Notes: generated by a model not told the origin, from the sequence alone. A stretch of 64,000 nt of DNA from Mnemiopsis leidyi (GCA_000226015.1 JH153544.1:62531-126530); one strand, 5' to 3'; numbered from the stretch's first letter, positions 1-14,930 are shown. A program made the numbers and translations.

Positions 1-3000
1 TTTGTTGTTTGTGATTCTATGGACGCTCCATTGTTTGAGATTTAACATTCGATATGTCAGTTAAATGTGAGAAGAAAAGAAATTGTGTAGTCGACCAGTA
101 TGTTGGCCCAACCTCAATAGGGTGATATAATTTCGTAGTATACATCCTGATTTATACCTGCAATCTTGCTTGGCTACCGTTATGCAACAATTATGAGAAA
201 TATAATATGTACTGATCAGTTCAGTAGGTCAGGTTGTTTTCTCTATTCAGTAGACCGGGTTGCTTGCTCTGCCTCTATTCAGCTGTTCGCCCGTCATATT
301 CGTGAATAAAATGATATCTTGCGTAATAGTTTGTGGTTTTACTCTATGTTGTCAGAAAATAACTTCAATTATCCTTGAACGGTATTCCTGCGATGGTACT
401 ACTACTACGACAGAATTAGTGTCCACACTAAGTTAAAGAATACAGTAAATAGTGTTGCAATCAAGGTGGAAGGTAGTTATTTACTTACATCTTACTTTAC
501 TACTTACTAACAACTACACTATGGTGCCAAACTTTGATCAGTTGGATAGAGTCTCTTCAAACAGTAGTATGATGGTCGTCAGTCTTGGTATTTTGGTAAT
601 TTAGAGGGTGGGGTATCGGTAATGAATCGGCAATCCAATTTGGGAGGAATTAAGACCGCGGTGGCTTCAGATTACTTGACAAAATCAAATCAACATATTA
701 GTTGAGATATTGAATCAGGTTAATTAATTATAGGCACGTGAATTGGGCGATCATAAAGATAAGAGGTTCATCTCAATTCTCATATCGTCTTTTCCAATCA
801 AGCTGCATTACCTACAAAACACGTGAAACAATCAAAGAGTAAAACAATAATGATTGACAGCCGATAGTAAATACATCTAGTAAATATGTAGCATATCTAC
901 AGTTAACAAGCTCATGACTGCTCAGAAGTGACTTCAAATTGTGAGTTAACTTAATGTTTAGGATCCATATTGAGTATCCTACAATCGACAGACAGCAAAA
1001 TTAAAAGTTAAACCAATTAGATCATACTTTCTGATCACGGCGGATAACAATCCTAAATTCCTAAATTTAGAAGAACACTAAAACTAACAGCTCGTTTTAT
1101 TGCCTAAGTGAACGGCACAATAAAAGTGTAACTGTCCTCTACCAACAGTGTCACTATAAACAGTAACAACACTTAGAACTTTTACACGTATAGCAGATAC
1201 AGCTAGATAGCAAAACACGAAATTGTAAAAGCGCGTTTTACACTGACAAAGTCACGCATGATAGTTATTATACCGAAATGCGCCTCTTCCTCTTTCAGGG
1301 CCGTTAATAAAGTGTGGACGAAATGTTAAGCGCCTCTTCCACAAACCCATACAGATACTAGCTCCACATGCCACGCGCGCAGCATTTCATTGTTATTTAA
1401 CTTGTTTCTCATTTTCAAGTGGAATAATTCTGCAGCTTCCTTCACTTCGGCCCCTGTAACACCGTTTAGCTGTTGGGCACATGATCGTGAGGACATACAT
1501 CCTGAAAACTTACAAAATGATTGACTGACGGTTGACGAATTTCAATTAACGCTTTTTCCTAGTTTAGACTTCATGTTCAACTGCAGCTTTTTGTCATCAA
1601 TCATCATTACCCATAGATGCTGATAATAGTCTTAAGTCTGACTCACGTTATTTTCTTATTAAGACTAACTGCCCAGTCCCTTTTAACCTGATGTCTCTAT
1701 TTTCGTCTGGACTCTAATTCTATCCAGTTTCAGCTAAAAACCTACCCGGCTGCCTAATTTATTTTGGCGCGAATTCTAACTCTGGACTCTGATTAGTCTT
1801 GTTAAAATCTTTATTTTGTACCGAATACTTATTGGGTTAGTTTATCGTGTTGGAGACCGTGCTCATCGTCCAGTGATAATCTACGGGTCTAAGTTTGTGT
1901 GTAACAAATCTTTATTAATTTGTATCTGTAGATCAAACCATGAGATAAGGTAATTGGTTATTGTTACATATTGTAATTGTTCAAAAAAATTGATTTTAGC
2001 CTATTAGCATACTATTTGTTTTAACATCTATGCACAAAAACAAATTAAACGATTAAATCGGTAATCCTTTGCTCATTTCTTATCTCTACTGCGAATTTCA
2101 TCCAAATAAACTTTTGAACAGGATCAATGGCTAGAGCTTATCTGCTCTATTTCTAATTTTCTCAGGACTATTTTCTTACTTTGCCCTTGAGTAGATACCG
2201 TGTACTTGTATGGACTGAGTGTACTAAAAGTACAAGTTAAATGATATCTCCACTATCATGTACGCTACTTGACCCAAAGGGTTATAGTATCAACTCGGTA
2301 TAAACCAGTGCTCCCTCCTAACTCCTTTCAAACATGTGCTCCTTCCTAACTCCTAAACCAGTACTCCTTGCTAACTCGTTTTAACCAGTACTTCTTCCAT
2401 CTTTTGATTATATATTTCTTTAAGGTATTTTCTGCTACTTACCCACTCAGTTTCGTGTAAAACATGATTGGGGGTACACTGTTTTAAAATATAATAGCCC
2501 AATTTTGGTGAACTCCGAATTAGAAAGGGCACGGAGGTGTACCTGTTATTTCAATTAAGTGTAATGGTAATGTGAGATTTAGTTTGTTTGCATCTTTTGA
2601 TTAAGCCGTTTCGGATAGCCCTACTGGTTCATATTGTTTTGAAGATTGTTTTGAAGATTTCTTACTTTTTGCTCAACTTCAGGTAAGGATATTCGAATCT
2701 AGAATATATATAGCCTTGTCAATTTGTTTTTGTTGAGACATAAACAAATTGTTTTTTTTCAAAACCCTGAATTTGATATTGCTGCCCACTACGACTCATG
2801 ACGACTGACTAAATTGACTGTTATCTGACTATTTTCATTTTTATCGATTGTTTGACCTTCGTCGTAATAGGACAGACTGAAGATATAATTTACACATTTT
2901 CCTGTTATTATGTGACCTAACCAATAGATGTACATAGAATCTACCGTCTTATGTTTAACTTTACAATATGTTGCAAATTTCATAGCTAATGTCAGCAAAA

Positions 3001-4942
3001 TCCAAGAGTTATAATGGTTACTGCGGTAGATTACTCAGAAGTTCTACTACCTGGTGAGATCTGAGAAAATAACCGTTGTGTTTGTGTCTGAATTAGGACA
3101 GAAAAGTTTTACGATTTATTGTTTGAACTTCCTTCACGGGTCCAAAAGCTAGTTGTCCTACTTTTATACCTCATGCATAATGCTACCTTGTGTACAAAAG
3201 TGACATTTGCTCTGGGGTGTCATTAAATAACGGTTTTTTATACAGGAAGCACAATACCGGCAGTGTAATTGAGTCCCTGCCAATTACGTAATTTGGGCTG
3301 GGACACCTACATGACATCACTAAGTGTGAGGAGAGTGTCCGATCTTTACTTCCCTGCTTATTAAGATGTCATGTCACGGAATCTTACAAGAACCCCGATA
3401 TCTGAAGTTTGGTGGTGGATGCTCCGTTAAGTGTTGTTGTAAGTGTGATCAGTCCCCCGAGCGTGTCCCTTTGTTAGATTACCTTAGTTTTTGTCTACGT
3501 CATGTATGCTGTGGTGCACATCATAATTAAATGTAGGTGGCTCTTTTGTCAGTCAATTCTTTAGTGGTAAGTTTATTGTGTTGTTTTCCTGAATTGTTAA
3601 CATTATTTGTTTTAACACGACGACGTTTTGTTTGTGTACGTATTTAAAACTTGTTGCAGTCTTATAATATTAATTATTGTGTTACAACATCCCATTTTAC
3701 AACATCCCATTTACAAGTAAATCCGACTTTTATGTTCTACTGAGATAGTCAACCCGCCTCAAATCACGATGGGACTTTGTTAAATATAAGCTATTATAAA
3801 ACGTTGAAGCTTGGAAAGACGCCGTACCTTGGGGTTGACAAGATTGGAGTATTTGAGAGTTTTCAGTAGAGGATGACGACATAAAGCTAGCAATCAGGCA
3901 GCTCAGACGGAGACGGTGGTCCTTCTGTCAACCCATATCTAATTCTTAATGACCCAATCTAGTCAATCTCCAATCTGTAGACATTCTGGCAGCTCGTTAT
4001 CTCCGGGAACTTGTCCGGTATCGCTGTAATGAAGCTGTAATAGAGCTGTAATGAGATTAAAGATGCATTACATCACTGTAAAGTGAACGTCTGACAAGTC
4101 CTGTCCGACCTCCAACAGCCGGTTGGAAGTTGGGACTCTCTATAATTCTAATGACGTTCAGACAGTGCTTCAGTCCAGTCCCAATATGTCCCTGTGTCCA
4201 ATGTCCACACTTCTTGTTGAAGTGCTGTGTTGACTGAGTGACTCCCCTGCACGCGTACTATCTTGATGACAAGACAGGAAAGCAGTCAGGACAATTACCT
4301 ACCCCTCTAGTGCCGTGTCTGGGAACAAGCTGCTGACACAGCTGTGGGAACTGAGGTATACCGGGCAGCTGACTTTCTCTCTCTCAGTCTACCTTCCGTC
4401 CTAAACAGTTACGTAGCTAAAATTCTCAGTCTACCTACCAGGGTCCGGGCTACCATGATTATATTTCTACAATTATTTTCAAGGCTAGAAATTATTGATG
4501 GTTCGCAGGTATAAGAAAATTGAAAATTGTGCGGAGATGTTGACATTTCCCACGAGCAACGATAGCGCGTGCAGCCAGTGGTGGCTCTGAGTGTTGAAAA
4601 GCTGGCAAATTATACTGGAACGCTGAACTTAGAAAATGAATAATTTTAGTAACATAAAGTTTGAGCAATTATACGTAGACTGTCGTTTGTTTTGAACCTA
4701 AAAACTGAAAACTTTTCTCTACTAACGTTAATAAGTTTCTAGATTCCGTGCAGAGTCAGAGTCAACTTCGTTTGAATCCGCGCCGGATCGCAACGAACGC
4801 CAACTTGTAAGTCTTAGCAAATCAACCTGTATAAAATCATTAGAATATCCTAACGTCTGTGGGCTATTATTAGGATTATTTCGACCAACCAGGACCTCAA
4901 CTGGCCGATCATGTGTGTTTCGGGAAACTTAAAACACGCCTT

Positions 4943-5030
4943 ACTTTCCACTTCTTTCAGCACCAACCGGCGTGACTTAGAATGACTTTCCACTTCTCGC
5001 AGCACAAACCGGCGTGACTTGGAATGACTT
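4943..5030. repeat. 42-bp tandem duplication
   Basis: Two near-identical 42-bp units lie head to tail. Each contains the string ACCGGCGTGACTT or a close variant preceded by a CTTTCCACTTCT box. They differ at only a few positions, so the duplication is fairly recent. No function is evident. Confidence 0.7.
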
Positions 5031-7068
5031 TGGACATATATCCCACAGTTTTACATCTTCACTTGCTGAGTGTAAAGCCCAATCTAACACGCTTACGTTA
5101 AATTATAGAGCATCTTAAGTCTAGACCTATGTGAGTATCGCTGTATTTCAAATAGGGCAGTTTCGCAGTCGAAAAGGTTGGCCTGTCTAAAACCTTGCTC
5201 TAAAAATATTCAGATTTATCAGCATGAATTCGGGTCTCTGTATCTGTTACTCTGTATATATAACTTTGTACAACTGTAACGTTAAGATCTGCCTTCGAAC
5301 CTGTTAGAATTGAACTTAGGACTATATACGTCTCGCAGTGAGGCAGTGGCCAAGTAGAAGAGGAGGTAAAATGGTAAATATCAAACTGTATAACAAACGT
5401 TGAATAGCTCAAGGAGCATCTTCAATATCTGGTCAGTGCATGACACACATTTTACTTTGTTCGATTCTTAGCCGTATCTCTAAGTAGGTAATTGACGAAA
5501 ATTCATGAAAATTCGGATTATGAATCGCATACTTAGTTTCGTTGATGCGGAAATAGTGCAGCCTTTAAAAACTAGGCATCGACCACTCCACGGAAGCGTC
5601 TTACAAACAGGTGTGACCTCTTATCAATAGACTGCCAGACTGACTTACGTCGGCATTTTGTCCATTTTAACGGTTAACGGTTTCTCGAGGTAGAGGAAGT
5701 TTCATCACATCTTAGATCATACGTAAAAACATTTCAAATTTGCCAACTTCAAGGTTTAGTCGAAACAACCTCTCTTTAACGTCTAGGACGCACTTCCAAA
5801 TATTTTTCAATGAAAGGCTAAGTACAAGTCATGAAGTTCGAACTTGTGGTTTTGCTGTCTCGTCTAGTTCCAGGCTCTTCCAAGCATCTGTCGAGCACTG
5901 CCGTTGAACTCTTTCCCCTCAAACAATACATAATTATTTGTCCAGACTTTTGTAACTATACAACTTTTACAGTCTCTCTTTCTACTTGACGTGCTGGACA
6001 ATGGTCCTTTCATTAGACCTTGTATGTGTGTTATAGTACGTTGTTAAATTTTTACGTTATATATAAATTCTTCTGTTCTTGAATGTTATGTTTTAACCGG
6101 TAAATTGTTAAATTCTGTGTCTGAATATTTTATTCTGAATGTTACGACCATTATTTACGTCTCCTATTCTCAGCAGATGATATCATTTTCGAGCCTCTCC
6201 ATTACTTTTATTTTGTACTATTTTGAACTACAATGAATTGGCCACTTCTCTCTTGTTATTGCACATTATGACATCAGAAATTCTGGACCACGTGTCCTTA
6301 CATAAAAACTATTTCTAATTAAGCTCTATTTCTGATACCATTTTCTAGGTATTGCTGCTAAATTTTAGCTCGATTTTAGATCTTGCAGTTCGCTGCACAG
6401 AGACGTCAGATGACTTCCTAGTGACTTCCTGTAATCTTGCTGCTTTGTCGTCCAGAGCAAACTCATATATTCTAGCTTCTTATGGAATATTCTATTTTAA
6501 TTGCTAGATATAATGATAATTTAAGTCTGACATTACGAATTATGTAATAACACTTTTGCATCTTTAATCGGTTTGTTCCTTGTGCTTGTGTGTCAAGCTC
6601 AGAGAGGAAGACGTTTTTGTAAAACTGTAATTTGGCCGCTCATTAGGCTGTCTTGTTACAAACTATACCAAACTTAACCAAACTATACCAAACCTTCTAG
6701 TTTTACTGACTTGAAACTAGCGACCTTGTCGATAAAGCACACCAACATCACGTTCACCCTTCACCACTTACCAAATAACCAACCCCGTTAACTCTTTGTT
6801 CTGGTAGACTAGGGTGGAACTTTCCAAATTACTTGCTTTAACGTGTGTCACGGTCAGAGCTGGACTTTTTACAGATTAGGTCATGCGGCTTGTTTGTCAA
6901 AATGCAGCGTCAGCTAGCCACCACCCATCATTACTGCAGGTAGCCCACCTGTTGCTGGCACAAAGTTTTGCTTTATATTCGCCAAACAGTCCAGCTTGCT
7001 AGTTTTTACCCTTATTTAGAGACTTTTCTGAGCCAACTTTTTTTTCAATATATGTACGTCAACGCTAA

Positions 7069-7370
7069 ATAGATTTCCATGATTTTTAGTGTAATTTCTA
7101 CTTCAAGCACCGATCTAAAAACTAAAGTTGAATGTAGGTCGTGAACTTTTAGATTTTAAGCTATTCAGCCAATATTGAAACTTTCCCAGGCCAAAACTAC
7201 TCGTCATCAAATTTGTCAATTTTTAATAGATTTCCAGGATTGTTTAGCGTCACTCCTACTTTAAACTTCAGTGAAAACGAAAGTCGTGAACTTTCAAATT
7301 TGTAGCTGTTTAGGCGTTTAGCCAATGTTGTAACTTTCCCAAAACTACTCGCCATTCTTCTGCCACACTT
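7069..7370. repeat. Diverged 156-bp tandem duplication
   Basis: Two diverged units start near 7069 and 7225. Both carry an ATAGATTTCC box, then GTCGTGAACTTT and, at the end, a CCAAAACTACTCG box. Divergence is clearly greater than in the other tandem repeats of the window, so this is an older duplication. An open frame on the minus strand across it looks accidental. Confidence 0.55.
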
Positions 7371-8808
7371 CTGACAGCACACAAGCGCGAAAAAATCTAT
7401 CACGTGACTATTTACAGAAACAATTTACACAACAACAATAGTAGCCCCGATATTACAGACACTTTATTGTCTTGCCAAAACAATAGTCCCTTCCCCAATT
7501 GTAACAATAAACCCTCAAATAGACCCTGAAAACAGGGGGGGTCGCAGTCCCAGTATGACGTTAAGCACCCGGGACCCGGGTATGAAAATTAAACTTATAA
7601 ATTTTTACACATCATTTCAGTGCATGTCCCTATTGTCCCTGGTGGTCTGGTAGTCTTGTTCTCGAAATAGCCTCATCTTCTACTCGCTTCACCCCCAGGG
7701 CTACCTACCCACCCGCACCATTTCCCACAGTCACCCCTGTTACCCTCTCAACACTCGGCCTCTATTGTCCCACCCTTCTCTCCCATCCTGGACCTGACAA
7801 TTAGTCCGCTCTGAGCTCCCTTCTCTCTCCCCCTCATTATCGGGCTAATTACTCAATTATTGCTCCTTCATATTAATAATCATTAATTAGCGCGTGTGTC
7901 TGAGAGCAATGTCCGTTTAAATTACTATCATTTATCATTCAGTAAAAGTGTAGTAACTCTCGTTTGACTCGTCATGTCGATAAGTTCACTCGATCTCACA
8001 ATTGACTGCTACATCTCCGCATCGTTTAGCCAATCACAGCACGTTTCAGCTCCTCTCGACCAATGAGCGAGCAGATAGACAACCTCACAGAACGTTTTCT
8101 CATCGCCCCTCAACTGTAGTCTATGTAGAGCTATAGTACAGGTTGTGTGTCAGAGCGGCATCTGGTCAGGAGATTATGTATATTGTATGTATTATGTATA
8201 TTGTACTCTATTTAAACTTCATAGTTCCCACTCGACATATACACAGCTCTCAGTTTACGTGTTGTTGTGACGACAAAGTTCTCAATTTACAATCTCAGTG
8301 CAGTGCATTATCTATTGTTAACAATATTGGGTTTCTTTGTGTTATATAACCAGATTTAATCAATTTGATCAGGAGTAATTAATTCTGTCGCACTGGTCAC
8401 TCTATCGGTCGCTGAGAATGTTCAATGTAGTCTTCTTGAAATTGCAGGTTTTACATTTTTCTTTCAGTCTTGACAGATGCTGCTGGTATAGGTGTTATAC
8501 TGGACTCACCGAAAAGTTTTTCTACGTCAGGTCTTACATAACTACACAACTACTCAGTTCTTATCTTGATGCTCTCCTGAATTGTATCTCCGAGATGCTG
8601 CATGCTAATTAGGTGATGTATTGTCTTGATTCCTGAACCTTCATTATCTCCGCGAGAGAAGCGAGAGTGGAAGGTGATGGTGACACTATTGAGCACCCTG
8701 TAGCGTACTGCTACAAACACTTCTGGTACACTTGACTCTTAAAACCAATAGAGGCATAACTCTCACTTCTCCTTCATATCCCTCATGGAGTTTGTTTCTC
8801 CTCTGTAG

Positions 8809-8892
8809 TTAGGTCAGTCCAACCCAAAGTTTACTAAATATTCTCCTAGTAGTGAGCCAATTCCGTTCCCATGTGAAGATTTAGTGGAAGAG
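8809..8892 (+). CDS. Candidate internal exon of unresolved gene
   Basis: A pyrimidine-rich tract ending CTCTGTAG precedes 84 open bases that end in GAG followed by the strong donor GTGAGT. In phase 0 the exon reads LGQSNPKFTKYSPSSEP, then IPFPCEDLVEE, a protein-like composition unlike the surrounding random frames. Both ends are in phase 0. It could be followed by the exon near 10522, which repeats the Asn-Phe-Pro-Cys flavour. I do not recognise the family. No start exon or complete gene model could be built. Confidence 0.35.
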
Positions 8893-10521
8893 GTGAGTTA
8901 TTCATTGCTAGTCGCTACATTTTGACCTCAACTTTTCCCATATTTGGTTCATTATAGTGTGGAATGCCTAATAAATCCCAAAACTTGTTGCTGAAGAATC
9001 CGAAGAGTTTTACTTAACCGTATGACAAAGCCGGTCCCTACAAGGATATGTGTGCATGATACATCGAAATTTCCCGTCAAACAAACCGACCGTCAAATCA
9101 CACTAAACTAGGATGAGGTCTTCTGGTCCATGACGTCAGCAACACGTTGCTATAGTAACGCTAGTATCGCTAGCAACATAGTCAACATACTATAGACTTC
9201 CCCACCCTTATCCACCTTCATCTCTCTCTCTCAGCCGGGTCCTGCAAAGTTCCTAGTTCCACCCTAACCCACTTCCTCTATCTTGTCCGCTTCATCTACA
9301 GTTTCCCATTGTCTCCCTCAGTCCCTCTCTTAGCCACGTCAGCCGTCTTATATGCTCGGGACTTTCTTCTTATCTCCCTGCTGGAGGATAATGTTGACAC
9401 CCGGATTTTAGCTACATTTCTTACCACAACATATGTGACATTTTGAAGGGTAGCGTACTTGACTTGGCATGTTTTTACTGGAACTACAAACATGATTTTA
9501 CGTTAGAATTTTAAATCTTTCCTTGTGTTCGCTTTGACAGGCTTGTCTGTTCTCTGTTGTAGTTGTACTTTGTTTGTGTTGACGCCCAAGACAAACATCT
9601 CTCTTCAGTCTGAAAATTTTTTACAAATATACTAAGCGTAATCTGCTTCTAGTCTTCTCGATTCGATATTTCAAAAAAAAGAAAAATAATTTTTGATGGG
9701 CGCTTTAGTCATGCTCTTTGAAATCGACTATTTCAGATAATCATTGAAATTAATAAGTCGAAAAAAACTTCTTCCTTAAGTACCATCACCCGACCCATCC
9801 AACCTACCGTATCCTAGCTCTCTCTTGCTGGTGCACAGCCGGACATGGCCAGGCATGCTTTAACGGCTCATGATGCACTACAACAAGCCACGAGGAAATA
9901 CTCGTACTTGTATGTGTATATTATTACTTCCACTCGTATGCAGAACTTGCATGTGGCCATTTGGTGGGGTGTACGGCACACCCTCCAGTTTTAATCGGTA
10001 AATATCTAGACGTGCTCCAAACGTGTGTTTTTGATGTGTGTACTTTGTTCTTTTTTGGTGCAAATGGTTCAGCGTAGCTGTTTAGTGTTCGAGTTATAAT
10101 ATTGGTGTAAATGCAATACTACTATTTCGTTTGTAATTTAATAAATTGTATTATCTTCTTGTACCCCGCTACTTAACTTGCGTTTCTCGCTGATGTTGAA
10201 CTAGAATTTTCTATTGTCCTACCAATTTTATTTTCAAAGTTTTCGTGTCGTTCAAAATTTGCCTATTTCGATTTTTGTGCTTGCTATGTTGCATGTTGCT
10301 TTTATTAAAAATTTACATCAAAACATTGGAAAATATTCTCAAGGAAAGCTTAAAGAACTAACAAAATTGACAGTGAAATTGAAGAACCTATGTGAATTTA
10401 TGTGCAGTTTCACAAGAGAATTCGGATTTCGGGCGACAAAGAGGTTTTGTGGTGACATTTCCGTTATGATGTTTTTTCAAAAAAGATGATTTTACTCGAG
10501 CTATTTTATGGTCCCTTGCAG
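8893..10521. other. Probable intron or intergenic DNA
   Basis: AT-rich sequence without supportable exons. It contains one X-box-like palindrome (GTTGCTATAGTAAC, 9146-9159). Long minus- and plus-strand frames here have low-complexity or basic random composition and no splice context. Confidence 0.4.
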
Positions 10522-10549
10522 TACGATCCAACAAACTTTCCTTGTTACA
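10522..10549 (+). CDS. Candidate small exon (or part of longer exon to 10700)
   Basis: After the acceptor CCCTTGCAG, the short phase-0 reading YDPTNFPCY ends exactly at a consensus donor GTAAGTGC. It would join the phase-0 end of the 8809-8892 exon to give ...EDLVEE-YDPTNFPCY, leaving one base over. An alternative uses the same acceptor in another frame and runs to the strong donor GTAAGTG at 10701. That frame is hydrophobic and would give two membrane-spanning stretches. The two readings exclude each other and I cannot decide between them. Confidence 0.25.
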
Positions 10550-13500
10550 GTAAGTGCAAGTCTCTTACTTATCATTTCTGTTGTAACTTCTTTGACCTGG
10601 GAAGCCTTGGAATCTTCCTACTCCATTACCATGGGAATTGTCGTTAGAGTTATCATCAGCCTGAGCACATCCGCAGGGCACGTCACAGCTCTCTCGCTTG
10701 GTAAGTGTGTTCCCACGCTTCCCACTCCCAGTATCGTGTCACGAACTTGTCAGGCTTGTCCTTGAAACCTGCCGCAAAATGCTGGGTTCTGTTGATTTAG
10801 GAGGTTCTGAGAATTTTAGGTTTTAAAGAGGTCCTCCTTTAGACTAGATTTAAAAACAGTTGAATATCGTGTGGCAAACAGAGCCGCGGTTTAAAGTTGA
10901 AGGACAGAGACATAACTTACACGGTACATATCAAAGTTCTGTGTTCAGACAAAGTTCAGCTGTTAAAGTTCAGGGTTCAAGCAGCAGAGTTAAACTCCGC
11001 TCCTGGAGAATTTAACACCGACTGCCAATATACTGGAATGTCAGTGCCAGTCTAATTGCAGTGCTGCTATCACTTCCTGCATTCCTCAGAGACAGGCAGT
11101 AAAAACCTGGAAGACCCCAACTTCTTCGCCATTTCAACAAGTACTCCCAACATTTCTCAGCACCCATAAAAGCATGCAAGTCTCGCGTACTTCGACTTAA
11201 TTTGCACGTCACGTGGTTTGTTTTTGGCTTGCCAGACGGTTGTGGCTCAGTTTTTGGCCTACCGGACGAATATTCTTTAGTTGGGCTTGTCATCGCCTTC
11301 AGGTTGTAAACTCAGTGGTGGTAGGAGCCTTTTGTTCCTGTAGAGCTAATGTCAATTAGTCTTTAACGGCTTCAGACCCTTCTGATACCAGGCGTCCCCG
11401 CATGGCTTGTTGGCTTATTGGCTTGTTGGCTTATTGGCTTATTGTTGGCTTGTTGGCTTCAAGGGCTTGTTGGCTTATATGCTTGTATGGCACAGATTTG
11501 GTATGTGCTATATCCCGCCATTTCAGGAGCTAAAAACTATTTAATGAAGTTCCAGCCCGATATTGTTGAGGGCGATAAACATGTGTTTTTCGAAAGCATT
11601 TAAAAAACCTACCCGTATCTTTAAATGTCTACACAACACCCCCCTCTAGTTGTTGATTGATTGATATTGCAAATTTTAGTGGGGTGTATTCACCGATAAT
11701 CGGATTTAGCTTAAATATTGTTGACTTAAAATCAATAGTGCTGTATGTATTTTGATTTTTTTCGTCGATTTTTTGGATATTCATCATTCCATGTTATATC
11801 AAGATCCCCAGGGCCAAGTCTTCGTGAGAACCGTGTCGCTTGTCATAATTCCCTGAGAACTCTGATATTAAATTTTCTTGAAAATTAAACTAAACTTACT
11901 TAAAGTTAAACGTCAGACCATCAGGAGAAGAGTATTGACAAGATAAATAAGAGTTCGCTTATTCAATTTCTAGCTTACGTTAAGTCTACAACTTGAGTTA
12001 GTAAATGCCGTTACGTCTGGTATATGATATGACTGTAGAAGTATTAATGATAACATTACCTTATTAACTTTTTGAGCAGAACTTAACATTCTTCGTTTTT
12101 AACCTTTATTAGTTCTTTTTCGACTAATGCCAATTTTCCATTTCCACGAACTTATCAATAGCTTCTGTGGAATCATAAAAACCGATGACAAAATATTGTT
12201 AGTAACGACTTGCATTGTTTAAATTCATAAAGCAAACCTGAGACTAAAACTATTGTCAAGTTTATCGACCGCGTCTATTTTGTAGCCAATTATTCCCTGT
12301 TCTGCACTTCGACAACATTGAAATTAGCTCCAACATAGCACCACTGTCTAGTTTATCATTGCTGTGCGTTCAGCTCTGTGGTCAGCGGAATGTAGCTGGT
12401 TCATGTTATGTCGCTAAGTCCAGCTTAGTTTAGCCATGTTCAGATATGTTGCTATGTTCATACTTCGTATGTTTTGTTAAGTTTAGCTTTGTTGCTATCA
12501 GCTATGTTCGTATGTGTTGCTATGTTCAGATATGTTGCTATCAGCTATGTTCGGCTATATTCAGCTTTGTAGTATGTTTCTACCTAACAAGTCTACATGA
12601 TTACTGTTCATTTCAATAGTGCTAGTCAGGAATTATGACAGTCACATGACATGATCACGGATAGTAAAAGGTAAACAGTTGGAGAAAGAAAGGAATGATA
12701 ACATTAAGCAGCAGTTCGCCTTGTTTTAGTCTGCTCTAATCACCATTAAATTAACTAATCAGCTCCAATTTAACGAGAAATCTAAGGAGATATTCATGCT
12801 AATTGCAAAGTAAAGCTTGTCTAGATATCTGACTTGTCGGCCGGTTCTACTTGATTTGTCTCTGAATTTCTGATCAAGTCTGCACTGAACTAACACCTAA
12901 CCAGTGACGTTTTGTTCATCTCTTTCATCTTCTTCTGTTCGTGTCAGATTGAGATCATGTCAGTTTGTCTCGGTTTTGTCTCTCCAACACTTCCTATAGT
13001 CAAGTTCTAGTTCAATACTTCTGTTAGAGTTGTTTGTGGAGTACTGGAGTTGTTTGTGGACTTTACGAGCCGACTTAAAAGAGATATCTCATATCTATTA
13101 ACCGAGCCTTGGCTTTCTCTTGACCGCACTGCTCTTTGTGTTTTGTTTGTTTGTTAATCTTCATAAGGTGCTTGTTGACGGCAGCTTGTCTTCAAACGCA
13201 AACCGTCATTCGTTGTGCTAATCAAAGTAAATCAGAACAAAAACTGCTTCGTTATAACAAGCACCAATTTCACGATATCTTCCTTGTTTCAACCAGCCAC
13301 TTTCCAAGTTTCTTTCTCCGATATGAGGATATTACAGAACATTGACGTTGCTTACCGTGTTGTAATAGCACATCTAGCCTTTTTCAGCACATAAAAGCGA
13401 TATTTTTTGCGCTCATTTGACGTTTTAGCTCCTCCATAGTTCATCTGTAGCATCCTCATTACCAAGTACCAACAAACCACATAAGCACAAATTGAGAGTG

Positions 13501-14930
13501 TAGTCTCTACCACCTACCCACGATGACATTCCTCTCTGTCTGCCAGAACATTTATACAGCTCCAAGAAGTAGGTCGGTATTATAATCTCTAGTAGTCTAC
13601 CGTAAAAGAGACGGTGCTGGCCGCTGTTTAATTAGATTTGTTCGAGCTTGTACGGCAGGACCAGTGGACGACAATTATAATTCTACTTTTTTTGTAAAAT
13701 GTAAGGATACGGCAGTTCTATGTTCCGGTCTTCTGAGTCTAGAATTCTATTTTTACTGTCGCATTTTAAGTTAGTTTTTGCTATTTTTATACGTTTAACG
13801 TTCTTAATTATAACTATTGTGAAATATTGATCTCGGTCAAACCTGTTTTAAAACGTTGCTATTGACATTCATCTGACATATTTTGATCAATAACTGGCAT
13901 ATTTGATATTACAGAGTATGTTTTCACGTTCCTAAAACTTCTTTTTGCTTGGATATTGACTGATTTAACAGTTTTGAGAGTTATAAAATTTTAGTCGTGT
14001 ATTTTTGAATTTAATTTGATTTTTGATTTCTGTATTTAAATTTTCATTAGATTCCACCTCTTTTCAACCAGTGGCTAACAAGCTTCTGGGTCCTGCTTTT
14101 GTATGCAGTTGATTGGTTCACTAGGGCCCTGGCATATGCCGATAAAGCGGTTCTTTTGTTTATGATTCATTTTTATAAAATTGTTGATGTATATAACCGT
14201 TTTGAAAAATTTTCAAATCTAATCTAATCTAATCTAATCTAGTTTCAGAGGCTTTCTGTACCTCTTATTTGTGTTTTTGTTGAACGAGATTTAAGATTGT
14301 GGAAGCTTTTATCCGATGAATCTTGGGCTTGTGCTTGCACTTATCAAGCTCATCCTTCTACTCATCAAGAACCCACGGGTTCCACGATTTCTCTACCGAA
14401 CCAATGTTGGTATATCGATATATGTGTATATCTAGTTCGTATATCTTATATGCCTACAGAACTCCTCCAGCAATGCTCGGCATATTCGTTTTAAAATGAC
14501 CTTAATCTCACTTGCATGCTGTAACCGCTGCAATTATGTCGATCTGCCTTATAGAAAGCGTAAATCTTTAACGAAACATGCTTTTTAAAGACTTGGCAAT
14601 CATCACCGCCAATGTCCGCCAAACTTTAAATCGTCCAATGGTTTACCGGTAGCATAATTATGCGAAGAAGATAATATTATTATTACTGGCGCTCGTTTTC
14701 ACGTCACGATTTTCGTGAGGCGAAGATAAATGTTAAACGTTCGTCCGACGTTTATTTGTTCTTCGTCGTTGATATTTGACGGTTTCTCTGTTTTCCTCTC
14801 TCCTGTCTTGGCCGACTGTGATCAGTAGCATGTATTCAGTATTGGCAGTTTCAACAAGTTTCAACAAGTTTTAATGTTTGATTGTTAAAAGTGTGGTGAA
14901 CTACTCGCCCGGTTGCAATTACCTTCCTTA

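Larger units (their letters stand above)
1..8808. other. Non-coding stretch without recognisable gene
   Basis: Only short chance open frames (70 codons or fewer) occur on both strands, and none has a recognisable motif or a convincing pair of splice sites. The sequence is AT-rich and unstructured apart from two small duplications listed separately and a GC palindrome near 7567-7582. I see no tRNA, rRNA or snRNA. It could be intergenic or intronic to a gene reaching beyond the left edge. Confidence 0.5.

Noticed and set aside
11012-11293. 93-codon minus-strand frame
   Set aside because: No recognisable motif or splice context and no conserved-looking composition.
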